The notes: generated by a model from the letters alone, not told the origin. A stretch of 8,587 bases of DNA from an uncultured Synechococcus sp. (GCA_937975655.1 CALJTZ010000229.1:1-8587), one strand, 5' to 3'. Shown: positions 1 to 6,662, counted from the stretch's first letter. Translations and numbers: made by a program.

Positions 1-826
1 CGCCTTGCCGGGCCAAGGTCGGCGGCGGTGGCTCCGGGGAACGGGCATAGCGGCGGGGGGCGGAGGGCTCCAGCTCTTGCGGCAGTGCCGTTCGCGCTGG
101 CCGCTGACCGATGCGCAACTGGTCGTCTGCGCTGGCTTCGGATTGGGCGAGGACCCTGCTGGTCTCCAGGGGAAGGCCAAGCAGCCTGAGCCAGGGGGCG
201 CCGGCCGGAGGCGGCTGGCTTGGGGCCCCTTGGGGCCAGGGCTGCCCCAAGGGGCCGCCACTGCTCACGTACCAACGCCGATCGGCCTCCAGGTTCAGGC
301 TGCCCGGATGGCCTGCCGCGAGGCTGCGCACCTGCACTTTGCGCCGCAGGGGCTCCCAGTCCTGCTGGGTCAGCAGGGGTTCAGCGGTTGCGCGTCCCAG
401 GGCCTCCAGCACCTGGTGCAGTTCAGCAGCCGAGCCATGGGTGGTGTACCACTGCCGCAGCGTGGGCTCCGTGTCGAGCAGGGTCTGGAAGGCCGCGGCG
501 GGCAGCATCAGTACCGTGCTGTCCGACGCGGCCCTGAGGTGTTCGCCGGGGACCCGGCGCAGCAGGCTGCTCCAGCCGGCGCTGTCTCCCTCCCCCAGCA
601 ATTCCAGGGTGTGGAGCTCCCCGTCCATGGGGTCGATCGCCAGGGAGCGCAGGGTTCCTGTCAGCACGAACACCACTCCCTCCGGCAGTAGATCGGCTCG
701 CAGCACCGTTTGGCCGAGCTGGAAGTGGCGGAGCTCCAGCTCTGCCGCAAGGGCGTCAGCCCGCGCCGGGCTGAGCCGATCGAACGGTCTGCAGCGCCGC
801 AGTTGATGGCTGGATGCAGTTGTCAT
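1..826 (-). CDS. N-terminal part of a probable ABC exporter with cyclic-nucleotide-binding-like domain (type I secretion), partial at the window edge
   Basis: The reading frame is open from the ATG at 826 to the left edge, giving 275 visible residues; the C-terminal bulk lies outside. Residues ~10-125 look like a CRP/cNMP-binding beta-barrel: LPEGVVFVLTGTLRSLAID (~47-65), then GEGDSAGWSSLLRR (~78-91) and a closing segment around VLMLPAAAFQTLL. The 'GWxSLLR' form in place of the classical phosphate-binding 'FGE' is what I recall from HetC/HlyB-like cyanobacterial exporters. Residues ~150-190 may be a second, decayed copy. A Pro-rich linker (SPEPPPP, ~264-270) ends the visible part; by family precedent a C39-like or transmembrane domain and an ATPase should follow, but none of that is visible. 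The start overlaps the isomerase stop by 4 nt (ATGA) and has no Shine-Dalgarno sequence of its own, so it is probably translated by coupling. The CNB-like fold is fairly clear; the exporter identity is inferred from this fold and the neighbour. A stand-alone regulator is the main alternative. Confidence 0.68.
   Translation of the reverse strand, partial: MTTASSHQLRRCRPFDRLSPARADALAAELELRHFQLGQTVLRADLLPEGVVFVLTGTLRSLAIDPMDGELHTLELLGEGDSAGWSSLLRRVPGEHLRAASDSTVLMLPAAAFQTLLDTEPTLRQWYTTHGSAAELHQVLEALGRATAEPLLTQQDWEPLRRKVQVRSLAAGHPGSLNLEADRRWYVSSGGPLGQPWPQGAPSQPPPAGAPWLRLLGLPLETSRVLAQSEASADDQLRIGQRPARTALPQELEPSAPRRYARSPEPPPPTLARQG
224..256. repeat. 13-bp perfect inverted repeat inside the exporter-like gene
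   Basis: GGCCCCTTGGGGC (224-236) and GCCCCAAGGGGCC (244-256) are exact reverse complements around a 7-nt loop, giving a very stable G/C stem. The left arm is part of a 10-bp-spaced direct repeat of TTGGGGCC (220-227 and 230-237). In protein terms it falls in a Gly/Pro/Gln-rich stretch (~190-202), probably a loop between domains where sequence is free to vary. No T-run follows, so it is not a typical terminator. Confidence 0.65.
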
Positions 827-1605
827 GGCTGGGGCACCGCCGCCAGGGGCGCGCCTTGCAGCAGCGCCTCCACCTGGGCGTCCACCCAGGTGGTGAATAG
901 GTCGTGCAGCAGCCGGGTTCGGGTGGCGGCATCGAGCTGGGCGGGCCGTTGCCGTTCCAGCCGCAGCACCAGCCACAGCTCGCCGATGGCGAACGGCGGC
1001 CACAGTTGCCCCTCGCGGCCCACCCGCAGCCTGGAGCTGAGCTCGGGATGGGCGGCCGAGAGGGCCACGGGCCCGATCAGCCCGTGGGTGTCCCGTTCCA
1101 GTCCGATGCTGAACTGCTCCACCGCCTCGGCAAAGCTCATTTCCCCGCCGCGCAGCCGTTGGTGGAGTTCCTCCGCCAGCTCCTGGCTCTCCACCCGCAA
1201 CAGGGAATACACCACCCGATCGAGATCGAGCTTGCGGTCGAGGAAGCTGATTTCCACCTCATCCTCAAATCGCCACTGGCTCCAGCGCCGCAACCGCTCG
1301 GCCTGGGTGGCAATGGCCTGCAGGTCGTCGTGGCTCCAGTGCCGTGCGGCGAGCCATTGCTCCAGGGCGGCTTCGCTGGCTACACCTTCCGCCTGGACGC
1401 GGCTGGCGGTCAGAGCCAGCTCCTCCTCTGGGGTGAGCTGGATGGTGGCGGCCACTGCGTCCTCCACCACGGCCCGGGCCAGGTCGCGGCTGAGCCCATG
1501 GCGCAGGATCAGTCGATTGGCCTCGTCTGCCGACAGCAGCGGTTGGCCGGGGCTCAAGGCGATCACCGCCGTTGCCGTGACTCCGGAGAGGGGCGTGGAC
1601 GTCAT
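823..1605 (-). CDS. Peptidyl-prolyl cis-trans isomerase, PpiC/parvulin type (SurA-like layout)
   Basis: This 260-residue protein has a helical N-terminal chaperone-like part (~25-120, with LTPEEELALTASRVQAEGV resembling the SurA N-terminal region) followed by a parvulin rotamase domain at ~129-222. The rotamase core is recognisable from SLLRVESQELAEELHQRL (~134-151), GGEMSFAEAVEQFSIG (~153-168), GLIGPV (~175-180), and LWPPFAIGELWLVLRLE (~201-217). Parvulins catalyse prolyl bond isomerisation and often help exported proteins fold. There is no clear signal peptide: the N-terminus has only a short apolar run (ATAVIAL) without a basic n-region, so it is probably cytoplasmic. An AGGAG ribosome binding site lies 8 nt upstream of the ATG, inside the end of the glycosyltransferase gene. 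The start overlaps that gene's stop by 4 nt and the stop overlaps the exporter start by 4 nt. The position directly before an exporter-like gene suggests that it keeps an exporter substrate secretion-competent; that role is inferred. Confidence 0.85.
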   Translation of the reverse strand: MTSTPLSGVTATAVIALSPGQPLLSADEANRLILRHGLSRDLARAVVEDAVAATIQLTPEEELALTASRVQAEGVASEAALEQWLAARHWSHDDLQAIATQAERLRRWSQWRFEDEVEISFLDRKLDLDRVVYSLLRVESQELAEELHQRLRGGEMSFAEAVEQFSIGLERDTHGLIGPVALSAAHPELSSRLRVGREGQLWPPFAIGELWLVLRLERQRPAQLDAATRTRLLHDLFTTWVDAQVEALLQGAPLAAVPQP

Positions 1606-4454
1606 GGGGTGAGCTCCTGCACCGGCAGTCCCAGCCGCTGCAGGGCCTGGCCCATCAGCTCCAAGCCGCGGCGACGGGAGTAGTGCTGCCGCGCATGGGC
1701 CAAGGCCGTTGTGCTGACGTGCCGCCAGAGCTCGTCGTCCACCAGGAGCCGCTCGATCTGCTCCACCCAGTCGTCGAGTCCCTCGGCGATCAGCACCTCC
1801 TCGCCGTGGCGCAGTTCGGTGCCCTCGGCGGCGATCGGGCTCAGCACCTGGGGGGTGCCCCGGGCTAGCGCCCCCACCACCTTGCCCTTGAGGCCGGCCC
1901 CTGCCCTCAGCGGCACCACCAACAGCCGATGGCTGTCGTAGACGCTGGCGGTATCCGCCACCCAGCCCCGCACCCGGACCCCCGGCTGCTGGCCCCAGGC
2001 CTGGGCCAGCTCGGGATCGAGACCGCTGCCATAGAGGTGCAGCTCCAGCTGGGGGTGGCGTTGCCGTAGGCGCGGCCAGAGGTCTGCCAGGAAAAAGGCC
2101 ACCGCATCGCCGTTGGGGGGATGGGTGTAACTGCCCAGAAAGGCCAGGCCTTCGCGCCCCTCCGGCGAGGGGGGCTGCGCCACGCAGTCCACCACCCAGG
2201 GGCAGGCCGCCGTGGGGGCGCGCCCAAGGGTTTCTGCCTCGATCAGCCGGCGCTCCACGGCGCTGTAGCTGAGGGTGAGATCCACCATCCCGATCGCTTC
2301 GAGTTCTTCGCGGCGGGTGCTGGCCACGCTGGCCCTGGCCCGCTTGTGGGCCTCGCCGGCCAGGCCCGTAGTGCGCAGCTGGCGCAGTTCGCGTAAGTAA
2401 TGAAGATCAGCTGTGCAGAACAGCAGCCGTGCCCGCGGCGCATGCTCCCGGATGGCGGCCATGTGGTCGCGCACCGTGGTGTAGCGCACCAGATAGAGCA
2501 GCTGGAATTCAGGGCCCCGCTGGCGCAGGAACTGCTCCACGGAGAGCACAAACGGGGCGTGGATGCTCTCGATGCCCTGGCGCTGTAGGGCCTCGCTGTA
2601 GTCCCCCAGCCAGGCCAGGTTCGCTGGGAGAAAGGTCACCTTCCAGCCCAGCTCCTGCAGCAGGCCCATCTCCGTGATGGCGGCTTGGCTGCCGGCATCC
2701 CGATCGGGCCGCGGCGTTGCATGGTCGAGTACCAGCACCCGACCCAGCACCCCCCGGTCCTTGAGGCCTTCAGCTGCCGCCTTGGAGGGTGGGCCCGATG
2801 GTTGGAAGGCGTGCTGCCATTTGCGCTGAAACAGCGGCGCATGCTCCAGCTGCAGGCGCTTGCTGCCCTCCGGGTTGCCCGTGTCGATGCCGCAGGTGGT
2901 GCCCTCGTGGTGGACCACCCGGGCCAGGGGGGCACAGCGAACGCGCAGCTGCAGGGCCTGCACCTGGAAGGCCAGGTCGGTGTCCTCGAAGTAGGCCGGC
3001 GCAAAGTCGGCGCTGAACCCCCCCAGCTGCTGCCACACCCCTAGCCGGATGGCCAGGCAGGCCGCACTCACGTAGTCCACCTGGCGGGTGTAGCTGACCC
3101 TGGGGTCGTAGGGATTGCCGCCGCGCCCGTAATTCCAGGGCTGGCCATCGCCCCACACAATCCCTCCCGACTCCTGCAGCCGGCCGTTGGGAAAGATCAG
3201 TTGGGCCCCGGTGATCCCCGTATCCGGCCACAGCGCAAAGGGTGCCAGCAATTCCTCCAGCCAGCGGGCACAGGGCTCGGTGTCGTTGTTGAGCAGCACC
3301 ACAAAGGATCCCCGTGCCAGGGCTACGCCGCTCTGGCAGGCCTGGTTGAAGCCCTGGGCCTGGTCATGGCGCACCAGGCGGACACCCCGCAGGTCCCGGT
3401 TGAGGGCCTCGCTGGTGCCGTCGGCGCTGCCGTCGTCCACCACGATCAGTTCCATGGCCACCCGGGTGGGGGCGTAGGCGAGTGCCAGCAGGCAGCGGCG
3501 GGTCACGCCGTAGTGGTTGTGGGCTGGGATCACCACCGATACCAGCGGGGCGTCGCTGTAGGGCACCTGCACCGGACGCTCCAGCGGTGCCACCGGGCTG
3601 CCTGGGGTGTAGCCCTGCATCACCAGCCGATGCAGGTGGGGGAGGTCTGGCGGTAGCGGCACCGCGCCCGCCTCCGCCCACTGCAGCCAGGTGCTGAGGC
3701 TGCGGTACTGCTCCAGCACCAGGGGGTGCAGGTGGTCGGGGAAGGGCGGGCGGCCGTGCTCCAGCAGGGCTGGCCAGGGGGTGAGCTGAAACGGGGTGAA
3801 GCTGATCCGCTCATCCAGGCTGCGGCCCCCCTCATCCCGCAGCTCCAGGTGATGGGGGCGGCCATCACAGGCCTCGGGAGGAATCACGCCATGCACATGG
3901 CCGTGGCCGTCGCTGTGCAGCTGCAGCGAAGCGCGGCCGTCGATCAGCAGCTCCAGGCGGGCATGGGGATCCCCCCAGCCGTAGATCAACGGTCCTTCGA
4001 GGCCATGCAGGCCAGCCCTGCCATCGCCCTGCCCTTGGCGGTGCAATTGCTCCAGGCGGCGATAGCGCTCCGGGTTGAGCCGCTGGGGACTGCCACTCAG
4101 CTCGACTGGGCCGTCGGGGGTGTCGAGGAAGGCCCGCAACACACTGCCGGTGCCCCGGGGCGGTAACTCCCGCTCCAGGGGGCCCTGCAGCAGGAAGCCG
4201 CAGGGCAGCGTCAGCCCTTCCCGCTCCAGGTCATCGCGGTGGGTGTGGGCCGGCACCACCGCCAGGGGCCAGCGACGGCCGGGCTGGAGCAGGTCCTCGA
4301 GCACCAGGCGCACCTGCAGGGGGGCGGGGGCCGCAGTGGGCGGAACCGCGCAGGCCCAGCCACTCAGGGCGCCAGCGGTGCTCAGATCGTCCAGCTGCCC
4401 CGCCCAGGACCCCCGCTGGTGGGGCGCAATGGCAGCCGGCAGGCTCGACGGCAC
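1602..4454 (-). CDS. Large two-module glycosyltransferase: N-terminal beta repeats, GT2 (GT-A fold) then GT4-like (GT-B fold)
   Basis: 950 residues. Residues ~18-95 match the pattern of a 'G-x-L-...-G-x-L-S-G-W-A' beta module found in surface-polysaccharide proteins (LSGWA at ~30-34, ending in CGF); ~150-215 (GLEGPLIYGWGDP onward) looks like a second, shorter copy. The GT2 domain spans ~303-540: SVVIPAHN (306-313), nucleotide-binding VVDDGSADGT (338-347), a DxD-like LLNNDTEP (387-394), and the acceptor-site FEDTDLAFQ (489-497). A GT4-like domain fills ~570-945: a Rossmann start VLVLDHATPRPDRDAGSQ (573-590), FLGSYTHPPN (772-781), AGAGLKGKV (851-859) and EGTE (877-880). It would transfer two sugars to a glycan, probably at the cytoplasmic face; donor and acceptor cannot be read from sequence. 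No membrane segment is visible. The start is GTG: an in-frame stop lies at 4469-4467, AAGGG lies 8 nt upstream, and no other start codon fits between them. It is the first gene of the leftward operon. Confidence 0.88.
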   Translation of the reverse strand: MPSSLPAAIAPHQRGSWAGQLDDLSTAGALSGWACAVPPTAAPAPLQVRLVLEDLLQPGRRWPLAVVPAHTHRDDLEREGLTLPCGFLLQGPLERELPPRGTGSVLRAFLDTPDGPVELSGSPQRLNPERYRRLEQLHRQGQGDGRAGLHGLEGPLIYGWGDPHARLELLIDGRASLQLHSDGHGHVHGVIPPEACDGRPHHLELRDEGGRSLDERISFTPFQLTPWPALLEHGRPPFPDHLHPLVLEQYRSLSTWLQWAEAGAVPLPPDLPHLHRLVMQGYTPGSPVAPLERPVQVPYSDAPLVSVVIPAHNHYGVTRRCLLALAYAPTRVAMELIVVDDGSADGTSEALNRDLRGVRLVRHDQAQGFNQACQSGVALARGSFVVLLNNDTEPCARWLEELLAPFALWPDTGITGAQLIFPNGRLQESGGIVWGDGQPWNYGRGGNPYDPRVSYTRQVDYVSAACLAIRLGVWQQLGGFSADFAPAYFEDTDLAFQVQALQLRVRCAPLARVVHHEGTTCGIDTGNPEGSKRLQLEHAPLFQRKWQHAFQPSGPPSKAAAEGLKDRGVLGRVLVLDHATPRPDRDAGSQAAITEMGLLQELGWKVTFLPANLAWLGDYSEALQRQGIESIHAPFVLSVEQFLRQRGPEFQLLYLVRYTTVRDHMAAIREHAPRARLLFCTADLHYLRELRQLRTTGLAGEAHKRARASVASTRREELEAIGMVDLTLSYSAVERRLIEAETLGRAPTAACPWVVDCVAQPPSPEGREGLAFLGSYTHPPNGDAVAFFLADLWPRLRQRHPQLELHLYGSGLDPELAQAWGQQPGVRVRGWVADTASVYDSHRLLVVPLRAGAGLKGKVVGALARGTPQVLSPIAAEGTELRHGEEVLIAEGLDDWVEQIERLLVDDELWRHVSTTALAHARQHYSRRRGLELMGQALQRLGLPVQELTP
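1614..1618 (-). promoter_or_regulatory. Ribosome binding site of the isomerase gene
   Basis: AGGAG on the minus strand lies 8 nt upstream of the ATG at 1605, inside the last codons of the glycosyltransferase gene. It decides the isomerase start and shows the gene can recruit ribosomes itself in addition to ATGA coupling. Confidence 0.7.
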
Positions 4455-4461
4455 GGGGTAC

Positions 4462-4502
4462 GCCCTTCATCGCATCAAGACATCCACAAACTGATGAAGG
4501 GC
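4462..4502. repeat. Hairpin-forming inverted repeat over the glycosyltransferase ribosome binding site
   Basis: GCCCTTCATC (4462-4471) and GATGAAGGGC (4493-4502) are perfect 10-bp complements around a 21-nt loop. In a leftward transcript starting upstream of 4502 the stem would include the AAGGG ribosome binding site of the glycosyltransferase, which could reduce translation of the whole coupled operon. No T-run follows on either side, so it does not look like a terminator. Confidence 0.55.
4463..4467 (-). promoter_or_regulatory. Ribosome binding site of the glycosyltransferase gene
   Basis: On the minus strand AAGGG sits 8 nt before the GTG at 4454. This is the main support for a GTG start, because the in-frame stop just upstream leaves no alternative. 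The site is itself one arm of an inverted repeat (see the hairpin entry), so access by ribosomes may depend on RNA folding. Confidence 0.6.
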
Positions 4503-4517
4503 CCTGGCGTTGGGCCC
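4499..4517. repeat. GGGCCC hairpin that competes with the neighbouring stem
   Basis: GGGCCC at 4499-4504 and again at 4512-4517 can pair as a 6-bp all-G/C stem with a 7-nt loop. Its first arm shares 4499-4502 with the 10-bp stem at 4462-4502, so the two structures cannot both form fully. Each GGGCCC is also palindromic by itself, so chance in GC-rich DNA is possible. Confidence 0.4.
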
Positions 4518-4538
4518 CTCCTGATGCAAGTGCGCGCA

Positions 4539-6662
4539 ATGAAGGGCGTAGAAGCGGTGCGACATCGATCCCAGGGGGGGGAGCCTGAGCTGGGGATCTG
4601 GCTGTCGCTGGACACCCTGCTGGAGTTGCCCTTGCCGCCTCCGGCCCTATTGGAGCTGTGGCGAGGTGTGCTGGCGGACCTCGGCCCCAGCGACAGCAGT
4701 GCCCAGGACGAGTGCCGCGTGGCCTTGCTGACGGCCCTGTGTGAACAGGAACCCCTGCAGGGGTGCCACAGCCTGGAACGCGGCTCCTGGCAGGAGGGCC
4801 GCGGGGCGTGGCAGGCGGCGTTGGAGCACCACGGCCAGCTGTTGGCGCTGCGACCCGCGACCGCTACGGCGGCCATGGCGCGGCTGATGGAGGGCCTGAT
4901 CCAGATGCTGGCCCGCCTGGATCAGGCCCTCACCCACCGCCAATGGCGGCCGCCGGTATCGCCCCGGGAGAACGCCGAGGTCCATGGCCTCGCCGCGGAA
5001 CTGCTGCGGGCGATCCATGGCCTTGGCGGGCCGATGCCGGCTTGGTTTGCGGTGGTGGAGGAGGGGCTGCTGCGGCGTGGAGCCCTGGCCCTGCTGCAGC
5101 AGGCCGATGGCGACTCCCGCCGCCAGGGCATCGGGCTGCTGCTGCGGCTGGCGCAGCTGCAGCCCGTGCCGGAGTGGTTGCCGGCACGCCTGGAGCTGGC
5201 GGTGCTGAGCCTGCTGGCCGATCTGGATCAGAGCAGCCATCCCGCCCAGGATGTCCAGGCTCTGGTGGCTGTTCTGGCCCCCTTGGGGAGCCTGGTGCAA
5301 GACCCGCAGATCCGCCTGCAGGTGGAGGACGCGCTGGCCCTGGCGCACGGTTGCTTGACCCTGGAGGTGACGTCCCTGCAGGTTCAGCCGCGTGGCGCTG
5401 CGGTGGAACCCCACCAGCTCACGGCTCTGGTGCGCGATTGGCTGGAGGATCACCCTGCCTCAGAACGAGCCGTGGAGCTCGACCTGGTGTGGATCCCCGG
5501 GGCACGGCCCCTGCCCCACAGCCCGGGCCAGCTGGCCCTCAATCTGGCGGCGCTGGTGCCAGACGGTGGCAGCGATCTCCCGCAGCTGGAGCCGGTGCTG
5601 GCCGCTTTTTTTGAGCCCCTGGTGGCGGCCGGCCGCGGCCACGGCTGGCGCCTGCGGCCGCCGGCCGCCAGCCTGCTCAGCTCCCTTCGCCAGCTGTGGA
5701 GTGCCGGCGGGGCTCTCACCGGGTCGGACTGCCGGGTGCTGGCTGCGGCCCAGGGCCTCTGGCAGCGCTGGGGTGGCCCGGGAGTGCTCGGCGCCCTCCA
5801 GCTCCCACCGGGCTGGCCGCCGGCCCGGTGGGAGGCGGGGTGTTGCCTGGTGCAGCCCTCCCCTGTGCAGCTGGCCGGCTTGCGCTCCTGGTTGCTGGAC
5901 CGCGAGCGCTTGGAGCAGGCCCTGGCCTTGATCCGCCGTCATCACCACGATCCCGCCTTCATGGCGCAGGCCGGGACCAGTCGCGATCCCGATGGCTGGG
6001 CTGCGGTGCAGGCGCTGTGTGCCCTGCACGTGGAGGAGGGGTTTTATGCCACCACCTCAGCTCCCCTGGCCAGCCTGCGCGCCTGGGCTGACTCGAGCCT
6101 GGCCCTGTTGGCCCAATCCCAGTGGCTGCTGGATCTGCAACAGCCCCTGGGCTCCTGGTGGGTGGTGCTGCAGGGGCTGGTGCAGGAGCACGGCCGCCTG
6201 CCAGACCTGGTGGTGTGGCCTGAGGAGGAGCAGTTCTTTCAACTGCTCGCCGGCCAGGAGGTGGTGGTGGTGAGCCCCCTGGCGGCCCTGGTGGAGGAGC
6301 AGCACCGCAGTGGTCGTGCCTTCGACTTGTTTGTCGATCTGGCGATTGCCCCGTACGGCCTGCGCTGTGTGGCGTCTCCGCCCTCCCTCTACCCCGAACG
6401 GCCCCACCGGGGGTTTGAGGCCAGCTTGGCCGCCTGCCTGGAGGCAGTGGAGGGGCTCGCCCGGCAGCGACCCTTCAGCGTGTTTCTCTGCGCGGCCGGC
6501 GCCTACGACCTGCCGCTCTGCCAAGCCGTGCGGGAGCGCTACGGGGCCAGTTGCGTGGCCATGGGGTCCAGCCTCCATGCCCGTTTTGGCATCGAGCAGC
6601 CGGCCAGCCGGCACTGGCGCTGCGGGCAACGCCGCAGCGACCGCTGGCGGCGCATCAGCTGA
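4539..6662 (+). CDS. Protein with C-terminal GT-D-like glycosyltransferase module and long helical N-terminal region
   Basis: With the ATG at 4539 the product has 707 residues. The last ~210 resemble the GT-D glycosyltransferase family: EEGFYATTSAPLASLRAWAD (499-518), a strand VVVVSPLAALV (575-585), CAAGAYDLPLCQAV (651-664), AMGSSLHARFGI (674-685) and a basic Trp-containing tail. The 'GAGAY.LPL...MGG.LQ..FGI' pattern is what I recall for that group. Residues ~1-490 are Leu/Ala/Gln-rich and mostly helical, with no domain I recognise; ~305-420 (AVELDLVWIPGARPL onward) may be a separate alpha/beta part. No membrane segment or signal peptide is seen, so it should act in the cytoplasm on a glycan or lipid-linked acceptor; substrate unknown. 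Start uncertain: ATGs at 4494, 4524 and 4539 all lack a ribosome binding site, while a GTG at 4557 has AAGGG 10 nt upstream and would give 701 residues. First gene of the rightward cluster. Confidence 0.72.
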   Translation: MKGVEAVRHRSQGGEPELGIWLSLDTLLELPLPPPALLELWRGVLADLGPSDSSAQDECRVALLTALCEQEPLQGCHSLERGSWQEGRGAWQAALEHHGQLLALRPATATAAMARLMEGLIQMLARLDQALTHRQWRPPVSPRENAEVHGLAAELLRAIHGLGGPMPAWFAVVEEGLLRRGALALLQQADGDSRRQGIGLLLRLAQLQPVPEWLPARLELAVLSLLADLDQSSHPAQDVQALVAVLAPLGSLVQDPQIRLQVEDALALAHGCLTLEVTSLQVQPRGAAVEPHQLTALVRDWLEDHPASERAVELDLVWIPGARPLPHSPGQLALNLAALVPDGGSDLPQLEPVLAAFFEPLVAAGRGHGWRLRPPAASLLSSLRQLWSAGGALTGSDCRVLAAAQGLWQRWGGPGVLGALQLPPGWPPARWEAGCCLVQPSPVQLAGLRSWLLDRERLEQALALIRRHHHDPAFMAQAGTSRDPDGWAAVQALCALHVEEGFYATTSAPLASLRAWADSSLALLAQSQWLLDLQQPLGSWWVVLQGLVQEHGRLPDLVVWPEEEQFFQLLAGQEVVVVSPLAALVEEQHRSGRAFDLFVDLAIAPYGLRCVASPPSLYPERPHRGFEASLAACLEAVEGLARQRPFSVFLCAAGAYDLPLCQAVRERYGASCVAMGSSLHARFGIEQPASRHWRCGQRRSDRWRRIS
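4574..4581 (+). repeat. Run of eight G near the start of the GT-D-like gene
   Basis: Eight consecutive G residues fall at codons ~12-15 of the gene (Gln-Gly-Gly-Glu). It is the longest mononucleotide run noticed in the window. Such tracts near a start can slip during replication or transcription and shift the frame, but in a genome this rich in G/C one run of eight may be chance. Confidence 0.6.

Larger units (their letters stand above)
4455..4538. promoter_or_regulatory. Divergent intergenic control region
   Basis: These ~84 bases separate the two divergent gene clusters, so promoters for both should lie here or just inside the flanking genes. I could not find a convincing -35/-10 pair in either direction. 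The region is noticeably richer in A/T around 4470-4495 than the flanking genes. It contains most of the copies of the ATGAAGGGC element and the nested hairpins listed separately. If the plus-strand gene really starts at 4494 or 4524, the non-coding part is shorter still. Confidence 0.55.
4459..4550. repeat. 12-bp perfect inverted repeat flanking the divergent region, with a third partial copy
   Basis: TACGCCCTTCAT at 4459-4470 is the exact reverse complement of ATGAAGGGCGTA at 4539-4550. A third copy of the first nine bases (ATGAAGGGC) lies at 4494-4502 on the plus strand. The outer copies sit at matching places: each has AAGGG upstream of a GTG (8 nt before the GTG at 4454 on the minus strand, 10 nt before the GTG at 4557 on the plus strand). 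It could be a shared operator, a duplicated ribosome binding site, or an RNA-structure element. The sequence match is certain; the function is not known. Confidence 0.7.

Noticed and set aside
5..806. Long plus-strand open frames at the left edge (228 and 231 codons)
   Set aside because: They are antisense to the CNB/exporter-like gene, have low-complexity Arg/Gln/Gly/Ser composition and no recognisable motif; such frames are common in GC-rich DNA.
710..1683. Plus-strand open frames opposite the isomerase gene (300 and 259 codons)
   Set aside because: Ser/Arg-rich or His/Gln/Pro-rich products typical of antisense shadows; the minus strand carries a recognisable parvulin domain.
4239..4493. 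Upstream extension of the GT-D-like gene into the glycosyltransferase
   Set aside because: The frame stays open by chance; starting there would put ~85 low-complexity residues antisense to the start of a well-supported gene.
4499..4517. Rho-independent terminator in the divergent region
   Set aside because: There is a G/C stem, but no T-run follows on either strand, and a terminator makes little sense between two divergent starts.
4647..5453. Minus-strand open frame of 268 codons within the GT-D-like gene
   Set aside because: Gln/His/Arg-rich product without motifs; the plus strand has coherent codon use and continues into a recognised domain.
5606..5612. Run of seven T in the GT-D-like gene as a slippage or frameshift site
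   Set aside because: It encodes Ala-Phe-Phe-Glu in an uninterrupted frame and no alternative product of interest follows from a shift.
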